This document shows positions 40,514 to 48,697 of a DNA stretch of 60,437 bases, piece by piece. The translations under genes were made by a program, and so were the position numbers. The notes beneath the pieces are model-generated. The model worked only from the letters and a program-made list of their open reading frames with translations. It did no database searches and was not told the DNA's origin. Origin of the DNA: Rhodospirillales bacterium (GTDB lineage: Bacteria; Pseudomonadota; Alphaproteobacteria; Acetobacterales; Acetobacteraceae); assembly GCA_028869995.1 (NCBI GenBank), contig JAGWQN010000113.1:1-60437 (forward strand). Direction: 5' to 3'. The stretch's first letter is position 1. Every line of letters starts with the position of its first letter.

Positions 40514-41932
40514 ATGACCGACAGTGATGCCATCGCCGCGCTCTCGCGCCTGGCGCATCAGGGCGTCCTGGTGGTGGGCGACGCGATGCTGGACCGCACC
40601 GTGTTCGGCGCCGTCGCGCGCGTGAGCCCGGAGGCGCCGGTGCCGGTCCTGGCCATCGAGCGCGAGCTCGCGGTGCCGGGGGGCGCGGGCAACCTGGTGC
40701 GCAATCTGTGCGCGTTGGGTGCCGCCGTGGCGCTGGTCGCCGTGGTCGGCGACGATGCCGCCGGCGCGGAACTGACCGGGCTGATCGGCGGGCAGCCCGG
40801 CGTCGAACCGTGGCTCGTGGTCCAGGGCGGGCGGCTGACGACGGTGAAGACACGCTTCGTGGGCGCGGCGCATCACGGCGAGGCGCAGATCCTGCTGCGC
40901 GCCGACACCGACGATGCGGCGCCGGTCCACCCGCGTATCGCCGAAAGGGTGTTGCGCATTGCCCGCGAGGCCATGGCGGCGACTTCGGTCGTTGTCCTCT
41001 CCGATTACCGCAAGGGCGTGCTGGACGGCGAGATCGTGCCGGCCCTGATCGCCGCTGCGCGGACGACCGGCCGCATGGTGGTGGCGAACGTCCACGGCGG
41101 CGAGCTCGCGCGCTATGCCGGCGTCGACGTGTTGGTGCCTTCCGTGCCGCTCCTGGCCGCGGAGAGCGGGCTGGAGTTGACGCAACCGCGGGCGCTGGCG
41201 GCGGCGTGCGCGGGGTTGCGCGAACGCCTCGGGGCCGGCGCGGTCGCCGTGCTGATGCCGGGCGAGGGGCTGATGCTGGCGGACGCCTCCGACACCACGC
41301 TGGTGCGCGTCGCGGAGGGCGAGCGGCTCGATGTCGCGGGCGTCGAAGACAGCGTCACCGCGGCGCTGGCCGCGGGCCTGGCGGCCCAGCTCCTCATCGG
41401 GGATGCGGCCCGGCTCGCCGCGTTGGCCGCGGGCGTCGTCCTGGGCCGCGCCGGCACGGCGGTGGCTCGCACCGGAGACCTGCGCGCGGCGGCGAGCCCG
41501 CAGCAGGGGGCGCTGGCGCGCATCGTCCTGGCCGAGGCCGCCGCGGCGCGGGTCGAGCGGTGGCGCCGCGAGGGGCGGCGCATCGGCTTCGTCGGCGGCG
41601 GCTTCGACGGCTTGCGTCCGGGACATGCGCATCTGCTGCAGCAGGCGCGCGCCGCCTGTGAGCGGCTGGTGGTTGGGCTTGCCTCTGACGCTTCGTTGCG
41701 GCGCCGCAAGGGACATGGCTGGCCGCGCGAGCCGGAGGCGGTGCGCGCGGCGCGCCTGGCCTGCCTCGACAGCGTCGATCTCGTCGTCATCGCCGCAGGC
41801 GAAGGCGATCCGGCCGAGGAGCTGGTCGGGCTGCTGCGCCCGGACGTGATCGTGGGCGGAGCCGAGCGTGTGGCACCGCGTGATTTCGCGGGAGAGATCG
41901 TCAAGGCGGAGCGGTTCGTGGAGCCGGCGTAA
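40514..41932 (+). CDS. HldE/RfaE-like protein with eroded kinase and cytidylyltransferase sites
   Basis: A 472-residue protein colinear with bifunctional HldE, which makes ADP-heptose for LPS. The N-terminal ribokinase-like half keeps VVGDAMLDR, PGGAGN and LSDYRKG. But DPKG is NVHG (192-195) and the catalytic GAGD is GVED (276-279; Asp kept). The C-terminal half has GGGFD for NGCFD, RPGH (368-371) for the HxGH motif, and GGAER for KGGDY; the usual C-terminal STT is missing. Both activities are doubtful. It may be a neofunctionalised paralogue or a pseudo-enzyme. Confidence 0.7.
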   Translation: MTDSDAIAALSRLAHQGVLVVGDAMLDRTVFGAVARVSPEAPVPVLAIERELAVPGGAGNLVRNLCALGAAVALVAVVGDDAAGAELTGLIGGQPGVEPWLVVQGGRLTTVKTRFVGAAHHGEAQILLRADTDDAAPVHPRIAERVLRIAREAMAATSVVVLSDYRKGVLDGEIVPALIAAARTTGRMVVANVHGGELARYAGVDVLVPSVPLLAAESGLELTQPRALAAACAGLRERLGAGAVAVLMPGEGLMLADASDTTLVRVAEGERLDVAGVEDSVTAALAAGLAAQLLIGDAARLAALAAGVVLGRAGTAVARTGDLRAAASPQQGALARIVLAEAAAARVERWRREGRRIGFVGGGFDGLRPGHAHLLQQARAACERLVVGLASDASLRRRKGHGWPREPEAVRAARLACLDSVDLVVIAAGEGDPAEELVGLLRPDVIVGGAERVAPRDFAGEIVKAERFVEPA

Positions 41933-41935
41933 CCG

Positions 41936-43252
41936 TCACGCGCCGTAGCTCAGGATCGCGGCCATGCCGGCAAGCAGCCGGTAGAGATGCGTCGAGTGCA
42001 GCAGCCAGGCGCCGGGATTGTCGGCGTCGAATGCCACCGTCACCGTGGCACCCGCCGCCACCGAAACGGTATCGCGCAGCGCGCCGGCCATGCGCCCGTC
42101 ACCGATGCCGACGACCTCGAAAACATGGCCATGCAGGTGGACCGGCTGCGCCCGGTCGGTGGCGTTGGTGATGGCGAGTTCCACCCGCTCGCCGGCATGG
42201 ACGCGCAGATCGTCGCCGGTGATGGTCCAGGCATAGGGGCGGGCCTGGCCGTCCAGCCGGATCGAGAGGCGGCGGTCGGGGCGCATGGCCGGCAGGCGGT
42301 GGTCGGCGGCCAGGCGCTTCTCGAATCCGGCATCGAGCAGGCCGGCCTGCTGCGGCGCCTGGCGAGCGAGCCTGGCCACCCGCGCGCCGCGCGTGGCGAG
42401 CACGAGGCCGGCGCGATCGGTGCGCCCCTCGGCCGCGGCGATGATGGGGTAGGCGCCGGCGTCGGGGACGCGCACCAGCAGATCGAGACGCTGGCCCAGG
42501 GCGAGCGGGAAGCTGGAGGCCGCGAGCGGCACGATCGGGTTGCCGTCGACGGCGACCAGATGCGCCTCTAGGGCACCCGTTTCGATGGTGAAGCCGGTGG
42601 CGCTGGCGGCGTTGATGATCCGTACGCGCAACGTCTCACCGGCTGCCACGGGCCGTATCTCCGGGTCGTCGAGGCTTCGCCCATTGGCCAGAAAAGCATC
42701 GTAGGCGATCGCTTCGCCGTCGCCCTCGGCGCCGCCAAGTGCCGCCTGCAGCTCGCCGGCGTCGGCGAAGGCGAAGTCGGCGAGCTGCATGATCTGTTCG
42801 TGCAGGGCCGCGTCGGCGGGGGCGTGCACGATGATCGGGGCGGCGAGCAGCCGCTGCTGCTGCAGACCGAGCGGGTGGGCCCAGGCCGTGGCTGGACGCA
42901 GGAGCGGAAAGCGATACTCCGCCGACCCGCCGGCCAGGATTGCCGCCGCCGAAAGCCCGGGCGTGCCGTCCTGTGCGGGGGGTGGCGTGAGGCCGTGCCA
43001 ATGCAGCAGCGTCGATTCGCTCAGCTCGTTACGGAACGTCACGGCAAAGGGCTCGCCCGGCGCGAAGGCGAGGCCTGGCTTTCCCTCGTCACCGACGAGG
43101 GAGAACACGGTCGTGGGCTTGCCCAGCACGTCGAGTGTGCGGGTGCCGGCGGTGAGGGTGCGGGCGGTGAGTGCGCGGGCGGGCTCGGCGCAGACCGTGG
43201 CCGCTGGCAGCATCGCCGCAGCGCCGAGGAGGGCGCGGCGGGAGAGCTTCAT
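41936..43252 (-). CDS. Multicopper-oxidase-like protein lacking type-1 copper ligands
   Basis: A 438-residue secreted cupredoxin-fold protein with a Tat-like signal (KLSRRALLGAAA). The first copper motif HWHG (H84, H86) and a later HLHGH (H372, H374) are kept. The WYHSH motif is WAHPL (His to Leu at 128), the first type-1 His is Gln369, and the HCHxxxHxxxxM motif reads HSTHLYRLLAGM: Cys to Ser420, His to Thr421, His to Arg425, with Met430 kept. A blue copper site cannot form. It is the third gene of the copA-cueR operon, overlapping cueR by four bases, so a copper-binding or chaperone role is likely. Confidence 0.8.
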   Translation of the reverse strand: MKLSRRALLGAAAMLPAATVCAEPARALTARTLTAGTRTLDVLGKPTTVFSLVGDEGKPGLAFAPGEPFAVTFRNELSESTLLHWHGLTPPPAQDGTPGLSAAAILAGGSAEYRFPLLRPATAWAHPLGLQQQRLLAAPIIVHAPADAALHEQIMQLADFAFADAGELQAALGGAEGDGEAIAYDAFLANGRSLDDPEIRPVAAGETLRVRIINAASATGFTIETGALEAHLVAVDGNPIVPLAASSFPLALGQRLDLLVRVPDAGAYPIIAAAEGRTDRAGLVLATRGARVARLARQAPQQAGLLDAGFEKRLAADHRLPAMRPDRRLSIRLDGQARPYAWTITGDDLRVHAGERVELAITNATDRAQPVHLHGHVFEVVGIGDGRMAGALRDTVSVAAGATVTVAFDADNPGAWLLHSTHLYRLLAGMAAILSYGA

Positions 43253-43677
43253 GCGTCGGCGCCCGGCAGCGCCATGGGCATCGCATGGCTCGGGCCGGCG
43301 AGATCGTCGAGGATCGGGCAATTGGGCCGCGCATCGCCGTGGCAATGCTCGCAGAGGTGTTCCAGCGTACGGAGCATCGCCTGCATCTGGCCGATCCGAG
43401 ATCGCAACGTTGCGATATGCTCCTCGGCGATGTGGCGGACTTCGGCGCTGCTGCGGTGCTCGTCGCGCCAGAGGGCGAGGAGGCGGGCGATCGATGGCAT
43501 GTCGAAGCCGAGGTCGCGGGCGCGGCGGATGAAACGCAGCGTGTGGATGTCGCCCGGTGAGTAGGTGCGGTAGTTGCCCTGCGTTCGTTTGGCGGGAGCA
43601 AGAAGACCCGTTTCTTCATAGTAACGGATCATCTTGGCTGAGACACCGCTGGAGCGTGCCGCCTCGCCGATGTTCAT
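43249..43677 (-). CDS. cueR: Cu(I)-responsive MerR-family regulator CueR
   Basis: A 142-residue MerR protein. The N-terminal winged helix reads MNIGEAARSSGVSAKMIRYYEETGLL; a long dimerisation helix ends in the metal loop CHGDARPNCPILDDL with C112 and C120, at the same positions as the Cu(I) ligands of E. coli CueR. It should activate copper-efflux promoters with 19-base spacers. It overlaps copA and the MCO-like gene by four bases each, so it lies inside the operon it probably controls. Confidence 0.94.
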   Translation of the reverse strand: MNIGEAARSSGVSAKMIRYYEETGLLAPAKRTQGNYRTYSPGDIHTLRFIRRARDLGFDMPSIARLLALWRDEHRSSAEVRHIAEEHIATLRSRIGQMQAMLRTLEHLCEHCHGDARPNCPILDDLAGPSHAMPMALPGADA

Positions 43678-45800
43678 GCGCGCTCCTGGATGGCGGGCTT
43701 CCAGCGCCGCAACTGCAGCGCGTTCAGCACCACCGAGACGGAGGAGGCGGCCATGGCGCCGCCCGCGATCATGGGCGAGAGCACGCCGAAGGCCGCGAAG
43801 GGCAGAGCGACGAGGTTGTAGGCGAAGGCCCAGAACAGGCCTTGGCGGATCGTGCGCGCTGTGCGTCGGGCGATCGCCAGCGCGGCGGGAACGAGGCGCG
43901 GATCGGCACGCAACAGGGTGATGCCGGCCGCGTGCAGGGCGGCCTCGCTGCCGCCGGCGACTGCAATGCCGAGATCGGCGGCGGCCAGCGCCGGAGCGTC
44001 GTTGACGCCATCGCCGACCATCGCCACGGCTCCGTTGCGGCGCAGTTCGGCGATGGCGGCCAGTTTCTCGTCCGGCAGCAATCCGGCGCGTACGTCCGTG
44101 ATCCCGAGTTCGGCGGCGATGGCATCGGCGGCCTCTCGGTGATCGCCGGAGAGCATGACCACATGAAAGCCCTGGCGGCGAAGCTGTGCCACGGCCGCGC
44201 GGGCGCCGGCGCGGGCGGTGTCGGCGAAGGCGAGCAGCCCGAGCACGCGACGCTCCTCCGGCGCGACGAGCCAGGCGAGGCTGGCGTTCGCGTGGCGCGC
44301 CGCGGCCACGCCGAGCGTGCCTGCCTCGGCCCCCGATTCGCTGAGCAGGCGCTCGCTGCCCAGGGCCAGGCGGCGCCCGCCGACCCGAGCCTCGGCGCCC
44401 CGCCCGGGAAGCGCACGAAGGTCGGTGGCGAGCGGGATCGCGAGGTCTTTCGTCGCGTCGCGAACGGCGCGTGCCAGGGGGTGGGTGGCGTTGCCTTCGA
44501 TCGCGGCCGCCAGCGCCAGTAGTTGCGATTCCGTAACGTCGCCCGCGGGTATCGCCGCCACCAGGCGCGGCCTGCCTTCGGTCAGCGTTCCCGTCTTGTC
44601 GAAGGCAACGGTCTTGATGCCGCGCGCGGTGTCCAGCACCGCAGGGTCGGCGATGAGGATGCCCGCCCGTGCGGCCGCACCGGTGCCGGCGACGATCGCG
44701 GCGGGTGTGGCGAGGCCGAGCGCGCAGGGGCAGGCGACGACGAGCACCGCCGCCGCCGCCACCAGCGCGTAGTCGAGCGGCGCACCGAGGAGCAGCCAGG
44801 CCACGAGCGAAAGGAAGGCGATCGCCAGCACGATGGGCACGAAGACGGCGCTCACCCGGTCGACAACCTGCTGGATCGGGGGCTTGGCCGCCTGCGCGTC
44901 CTCCACCAGGCGGACGATCCGCGCGAGCATGGTTTCGCCGGCCAGCGCGGTCGTTTCGATTTCAAGACGGCCGGCGCCGTTGAGGGAGCCTGCGACGACG
45001 CGCCCGCCCGGCGCCTTGGGGACCGGACGGCTCTCGCCGGTGAGCAGGCTTTCATCGGCATCGCTTTCGCCGGCCCGCACGATGCCGTCGACCGGGATGC
45101 GTTCGCCCGGCGGCACCGCGATGTGCTCGCCGATGCCGAGGGCCGCGACCGGAACTTCGGTCTCGCGGCCGTCGGCAAGGCGCCAGGCGGTCGCGGGGCG
45201 CAGCGCCTCGAGGGCGCGCAGGGCGGCGCCGGTGCGGCGGCGGGCCCGGGCCTCCAGCGCCTTGCCGAGCCGCACCAGAACGATCACCACGGCGGCCGAC
45301 TCGAAGTAGAGCGGCGCCCCGGCCAGCAAATCCCAGATGCTGAGCAGGAAGGCCGACCAGGTGCCGAGCGAGACCAGCACATCCATGTTCGGCGCGCGGT
45401 TGCGCAAGGCGGCGACCGCACCGCGGTGGAAACGCCAGCCAACGACGAGCTGTACCGGCGTGGCGAGGGCGAGCTCTGCCCATCCCTGCAGCCGGAACCC
45501 CCCCATCGACGCGAGCAGCGGCAGCGTGAGCACCGTGCCGACGCCGAGGAGCCACCATTCCCAGGCGTCCGCCTCCGGCGCCGCGGCGAGCGGCGCGGCT
45601 CCATAGCCGGCACGGGCGACGGCCGCGATCACCGTGGCCTCGTCGGCGCCCGCAAGCGTGATGCGAGCGCGTTCCGTGGCCAGATTGACGGAGGCGGCTG
45701 CCACGCCCGGCGTGCGCTTGAGGGCGCGCTCGACACGGGTGGCGCAGGCCGCGCAGGTCATGCCGGTGATGGTGAGGTCGAGGGTGTCGCTGCCGTCCAT
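43674..45800 (-). CDS. copA: Copper-exporting P1B-type ATPase
   Basis: A 708-residue heavy-metal P-type ATPase. It has one N-terminal metal-binding domain (MTCAAC, C16/C19), the actuator loop LTGESRPV, the membrane metal motif CPC in VVACPCALG, phosphorylation site FDKTGTLTEG, the SEHPL-type motif as THPLA, and MVGDGVNDAPAL. CPC together with conserved Asn/Met in the last helices (YNLVALP, MAASSVSVVLNALQL) is the Cu(I) type. ATG 45800 is chosen over an upstream TTG. The CueR-type promoter ends only five bases before this start, suggesting a leaderless mRNA. Confidence 0.94.
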   Translation of the reverse strand: MDGSDTLDLTITGMTCAACATRVERALKRTPGVAAASVNLATERARITLAGADEATVIAAVARAGYGAAPLAAAPEADAWEWWLLGVGTVLTLPLLASMGGFRLQGWAELALATPVQLVVGWRFHRGAVAALRNRAPNMDVLVSLGTWSAFLLSIWDLLAGAPLYFESAAVVIVLVRLGKALEARARRRTGAALRALEALRPATAWRLADGRETEVPVAALGIGEHIAVPPGERIPVDGIVRAGESDADESLLTGESRPVPKAPGGRVVAGSLNGAGRLEIETTALAGETMLARIVRLVEDAQAAKPPIQQVVDRVSAVFVPIVLAIAFLSLVAWLLLGAPLDYALVAAAAVLVVACPCALGLATPAAIVAGTGAAARAGILIADPAVLDTARGIKTVAFDKTGTLTEGRPRLVAAIPAGDVTESQLLALAAAIEGNATHPLARAVRDATKDLAIPLATDLRALPGRGAEARVGGRRLALGSERLLSESGAEAGTLGVAAARHANASLAWLVAPEERRVLGLLAFADTARAGARAAVAQLRRQGFHVVMLSGDHREAADAIAAELGITDVRAGLLPDEKLAAIAELRRNGAVAMVGDGVNDAPALAAADLGIAVAGGSEAALHAAGITLLRADPRLVPAALAIARRTARTIRQGLFWAFAYNLVALPFAAFGVLSPMIAGGAMAASSVSVVLNALQLRRWKPAIQERA

Positions 45801-45805
45801 CGTCA

Positions 45806-45836
45806 AGATATGAGCTTCCCATCATAGTAAGGTCAA
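45806..45836 (-). promoter_or_regulatory. CueR-type promoter of copA
   Basis: On the minus strand TTGACC (45836-45831) and ATATCT (45811-45806) are separated by 19 bases, the over-long spacer of MerR-type promoters. The spacer holds an imperfect dyad with right arm GGGAAG and left arm CTTACT. The CueR gene lies in the same operon. Confidence 0.7.
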
Positions 45837-45867
45837 GGATGGTTGACGGATCAAGGATGGTTGACGG
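45833..45867. repeat. Two-copy tandem repeat in the copA upstream region
   Basis: TCAAGGATGGTTGACGG occurs at 45833-45849 and again at 45851-45867 (17 of 17 identical, period 18). The copy nearer copA carries the -35 element TTGACC on the minus strand. The other has CTTGATCC at that place, so a duplication may have made a second, weaker site. Confidence 0.75.
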
Positions 45868-45893
45868 GGCCGGACGCAAGGCGAGGATGCCGC

Positions 45894-46967
45894 ATGAGCG
45901 ATTTTCGCATCGCGGTGCTGGCGGGCGATGGCATCGGTGACGAGGTGATGGCGCCGGCGCTGCAGATCCTGCGCGCCGCCTGCCGGCGGGTCCGGCTCGC
46001 GCTGGCCTTGGAGGAGCACCCGGCCGGGGCGGCGTGCTACCGCGCGACCGGCTCGGCGTTGCCGGCGGCGACGATGACGGCATGCCGCGCGGCGGACGCG
46101 ATCCTGCTCGGGGCGATGGGCGACCCGGCCGTGCGCTATCCCGACGGCACCGAAATTGCGCCCCAGCTCGATCTGCGTTCCGAGCTGGGTCTCTATGCCG
46201 GGGTACGACCGGCCCGTGCGATTCCAGGGTTGGCGGGTCCGCTTGCCGACCCGCGGGCGGCGTCGCTCGACCTCGTGCTGGTGCGGGAGTCGACGGAGGG
46301 GCTGTTCGCCGAACGCAGGCTCGGGCGCGTGGAGAACGACGCGCGGGCCATCGACCGGCTGGTGATCACCCGCGCGACCAGCGAGCGGCTGTTCGAGGCG
46401 GCATTCCGGCTCGCGGAGGCGCGGCGTGCGCGCGGGCGGCCGGGGCGCGTGACGTGTGTGGACAAGGCCAATGTCCTCACCTCGATGGCGTTCTTTCGCC
46501 GAGTCTTCCACGACGTGGCGGCGCGCCACAGCACGATCGAGGCAGAGTGCGCCTACGTCGACGCGGTCGCGCTCGACCTGGTGCGCAGGCCCTGGCGTTT
46601 CGACGTGATGGTGACGGAGAACATGTTCGGCGACATCCTCTCCGACCTCGCGGCGGGGCTGATCGGGGGCATGGGCTTCGCGCCGTCGGCCGATATCGGC
46701 GACGCCCATGCGGTGTTTCAGCCCTGCCATGGCAGTGCGCCCGACATCGCGGGCAAGGGGCTCGCCAACCCCACGGCGACGATCCTTTCCACGGCGATGA
46801 TGCTCGAATGGCTGGCCGATCGGCATGGTGGGCCGCGTTGCGGGGAAGCCGCCGGCCTGCTGCGCGCCGCCGTCGACCGCGCCTTTGCCACGGGGCTCCG
46901 GCCAGTGGACGCGGGTGGGACGGCGGGCACGCGCGAGGTCGCGGACGCGGTCATGGCGGCGCTCTGA
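45894..46967 (+). CDS. Isocitrate/isopropylmalate dehydrogenase family protein (LeuB-like)
   Basis: A 357-residue beta-decarboxylating dehydrogenase. Seen are the N-terminal [28 protein letters not shown] (substrate Arg residues), [16 protein letters not shown] with the catalytic Lys, DAVALDLV and [22 protein letters not shown] with the metal Asps, and [15 protein letters not shown] for NAD. GAGG precedes ATG 45894. The RESTEG text is closer to tartrate/isocitrate-type relatives than to canonical LeuB (RELTGG). The substrate is thus an open question. Confidence 0.85.
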   Translation: MSDFRIAVLAGDGIGDEVMAPALQILRAACRRVRLALALEEHPAGAACYRATGSALPAATMTACRAADAILLGAMGDPAVRYPDGTEIAPQLDLRSELGLYAGVRPARAIPGLAGPLADPRAASLDLVLVRESTEGLFAERRLGRVENDARAIDRLVITRATSERLFEAAFRLAEARRARGRPGRVTCVDKANVLTSMAFFRRVFHDVAARHSTIEAECAYVDAVALDLVRRPWRFDVMVTENMFGDILSDLAAGLIGGMGFAPSADIGDAHAVFQPCHGSAPDIAGKGLANPTATILSTAMMLEWLADRHGGPRCGEAAGLLRAAVDRAFATGLRPVDAGGTAGTREVADAVMAAL

Positions 46968-47180
46968 GTGTTCACGCCGCTCACCTGGTTCGGACTGTTC
47001 GCGGTGACGGCGATGCTGGTCTGCTATGCCCTCGAGCCGCGCAGCCCGAGATTTGTGCTGGGCTTCGCCGTGTCCTGTGCGCTGGGCTCGATCTATGGGT
47101 TCCTGCAGGGGGCCTGGCCCTTCGGCCTGGTCGAGGCCGTCTGGTCGCTCGTCGCCTTGCGGCGCTGGTGGAGGGCTTGA
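46968..47180 (+). CDS. Small two-helix membrane protein
   Basis: A 70-residue hydrophobic protein with a GTG start immediately after the dehydrogenase stop (TGA-GTG), so it is translationally coupled. Two membrane segments are predicted: PLTWFGLFAVTAMLVCYAL and FVLGFAVSCALGSIYGFLQ. The C-terminus is amphipathic and ends RRWWRA. Its stop codon lies inside the -35 element of the copZ promoter. No family is recognised. Confidence 0.65.
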   Translation: MFTPLTWFGLFAVTAMLVCYALEPRSPRFVLGFAVSCALGSIYGFLQGAWPFGLVEAVWSLVALRRWWRA

Positions 47181-47207
47181 CCTTCCCACGATGGGAAGTG
47201 CCATCTC
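47177..47207 (+). promoter_or_regulatory. CueR-type promoter of copZ
   Basis: TTGACC (47177-47182) is followed after 19 bases by the weak hexamer CATCTC (47202-47207). The spacer holds the perfect dyad CTTCCC-N5-GGGAAG (47182-47198), the classical CueR operator. A GGAGG ribosome site follows before copZ. It is the better of the two CueR sites here. Confidence 0.8.
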
Positions 47208-47223
47208 GGGGCCGGAGGTAACC

Positions 47224-47418
47224 ATGCTGACGTTGAATGTTCCCGACATGAGCTGCTCGCACTGCGAGCGCGCGGTGAAGGAGGCGGTCGCCGCGGTCGC
47301 CCCGGCGGCGCACGTGACCGTCGATCTGCCGGCGCATCGGGTGACGGTCGACGGCGCGGAAGCCGCGCCGGTGATCGCAGCCCTCGAAGAGGCAGGGTAT
47401 CCGGCCACACCCGCCTGA
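47224..47418 (+). CDS. copZ: CopZ-like copper chaperone (HMA domain)
   Basis: A 64-residue heavy-metal-associated domain with the Cu(I) motif MSCSHC (C11, C14), beta-alpha-beta-beta-alpha-beta fold length, and ALEEAGY at the end. It should carry Cu(I) in the cytoplasm to the CopA ATPase or to CueR. It has its own CueR-type promoter and a GGAGG site six bases before the ATG. The chaperone is thus induced together with copA but from a separate promoter. Confidence 0.93.
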   Translation: MLTLNVPDMSCSHCERAVKEAVAAVAPAAHVTVDLPAHRVTVDGAEAAPVIAALEEAGYPATPA

Positions 47419-47423
47419 CGGGG

Positions 47424-47453
47424 GCCGGCGCCGGCCTTGCGTGGGGCGCCGGC
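47424..47453. terminator. Hairpin downstream of copZ
   Basis: GCCGGCGCC (47424-47432) pairs perfectly with GGCGCCGGC (47445-47453) around a 12-base loop, six bases after the copZ stop and 10 bases before the moeB-like start. No T run follows. It may terminate or attenuate copZ transcripts. Confidence 0.4.
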
Positions 47454-47463
47454 GGGACCCCAT

Positions 47464-48285
47464 ATGCCGGCGATGGACCTGGATTTTTCCGAGGACGAGA
47501 TCCGGCGCTATGCCCGGCACATCCTGTTGGCCGAGGTCGGCGGCACCGGACAGGCGAAGCTGCGCGCCGCGCGCGTGCTGATCGCGGGTGCCGGCGGGCT
47601 CGGCTCGCCGCTGCTGCTGTATCTTGCGGCCGCGGGCGTGGGGACGATCGGCATCGTCGATGACGACGTGGTCGAGTTGTCGAACCTGCAGCGCCAGGTG
47701 GCGCATGGCACGGCCGATGTCGGCCAGCCGAAAGTGGCCTCCGCGGTCGCGGCGGCCCGGCGCATCAACCCGCTGGTGGCGGTGCGGCCGGTGCGGGCGC
47801 GCATCGGGTGCGACAACGTGCTCGACCTGATCCGCGACTACGACATCGTCTGCGACGGCACCGACAATTTCGCCACGCGCTTCCTGCTGTCCGACGCCTG
47901 CGTGTTGCTGGGCCGGACGCTGGTTTCCGCCGCCGTGCTGCGTTTCGAGGGGCAGCTCGGCGTGTTCAAGCCGCATACGGGCGGGCCGTGCTACCGCTGC
48001 CTGCATCCGGCGCCGCCTCCGCCCGGCCTGGTGCCCAGCTGCGGCGAAGCCGGCGTGCTCGGCGCTGTCACGGGCGTCATGGGTACGTTGCAGGCGACCG
48101 AGGTGCTCAAGGAGATCATGGGTCTCGGCGAGACGCTGGCCGGGCGGCTGCTGATCTGGGACGCCCTCGCCTCGCGCATGCGCACGATCGCGTTGCCGCG
48201 CGACCCAGAATGCCCGTCCTGTGGCGGCCAAGCCTACGCGGATCTCTCGCACCATGCGGAGCCGGCCCCTGTCTGCGCCGGCTGA
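47464..48285 (+). CDS. moeB: MoeB/ThiF-family adenylyltransferase
   Basis: A 273-residue E1-like enzyme. The nucleotide loop is VLIAGAGGLGSPLLLYLAAAG; DDDVVELSNLQRQ holds the ATP-contacting Asp and Arg; two zinc CxxC pairs are CYRC (near 178) and CPSC near the end. No rhodanese domain follows. It activates the C-terminal Gly-Gly of a ThiS/MoaD-type sulfur carrier. Neither moaD nor thiS is adjacent, so molybdopterin or thiamine use cannot be chosen. An ATG at 47473 is an alternative start. Confidence 0.87.
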   Translation: MPAMDLDFSEDEIRRYARHILLAEVGGTGQAKLRAARVLIAGAGGLGSPLLLYLAAAGVGTIGIVDDDVVELSNLQRQVAHGTADVGQPKVASAVAAARRINPLVAVRPVRARIGCDNVLDLIRDYDIVCDGTDNFATRFLLSDACVLLGRTLVSAAVLRFEGQLGVFKPHTGGPCYRCLHPAPPPPGLVPSCGEAGVLGAVTGVMGTLQATEVLKEIMGLGETLAGRLLIWDALASRMRTIALPRDPECPSCGGQAYADLSHHAEPAPVCAG

Positions 48286-48649
48286 TCGCCTGGGCATCCT
48301 GCTGCTCTCCGCGTCGTCGTCGCGCGTCCATGCGGCGATGATGCTGGCGACGACGGCGGCCTCGCTGGGCCGCGCCGTGGTGCTGTTCGCGACGGACGCC
48401 GGGGTGGCCGCCCTGCTCGCCGAGGGTGCGGCCGGGCAGGAGGCGGACGGGGAAGCGCGCCGCCGTTCGCTGGGCGTGGCGACCTGCGCCGAGCTGGCCG
48501 CGGCGGCGGTCGAGCTCGGGGTGCGGGTCGTCGCGTGCGAGACGGCGTTGCGCCTCGCGCAGATTGCGCCCGAGCGCCTGGCGCCCGGTGTGGAAATCGC
48601 CGGCATGGCGACGCTGCTGGCGGACGCGGACGAGATCGTTTCCTTTTAG
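48254..48649 (+). CDS. DsrE-family protein
   Basis: A 131-residue protein of the DsrE/DsrF-like sulfur-relay fold: LGILLLSASSSRVHAAMMLATTAASLGRAVVLFATDAGV, then a C-terminal CETALRLAQIAPERLAPGVEIAGMATLLADADE. The conserved Cys lies in RVVACETALR, where relay proteins carry persulfide. It overlaps the moeB-like gene by 32 bases, which implies co-expression and perhaps a shared sulfur-transfer job. Confidence 0.75.
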   Translation: MRSRPLSAPADRLGILLLSASSSRVHAAMMLATTAASLGRAVVLFATDAGVAALLAEGAAGQEADGEARRRSLGVATCAELAAAAVELGVRVVACETALRLAQIAPERLAPGVEIAGMATLLADADEIVSF

Positions 48650-48697
48650 CGGCCGCCGCTTGACCTGCTCTCGGGCGGAGCCTGTAGAGAGAGGCCA

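Noticed and set aside
45833-45867. CRISPR-like repeat
   Set aside because: There are only two adjacent copies with a one-base gap, no spacers and no cas genes; it is a simple tandem duplication.
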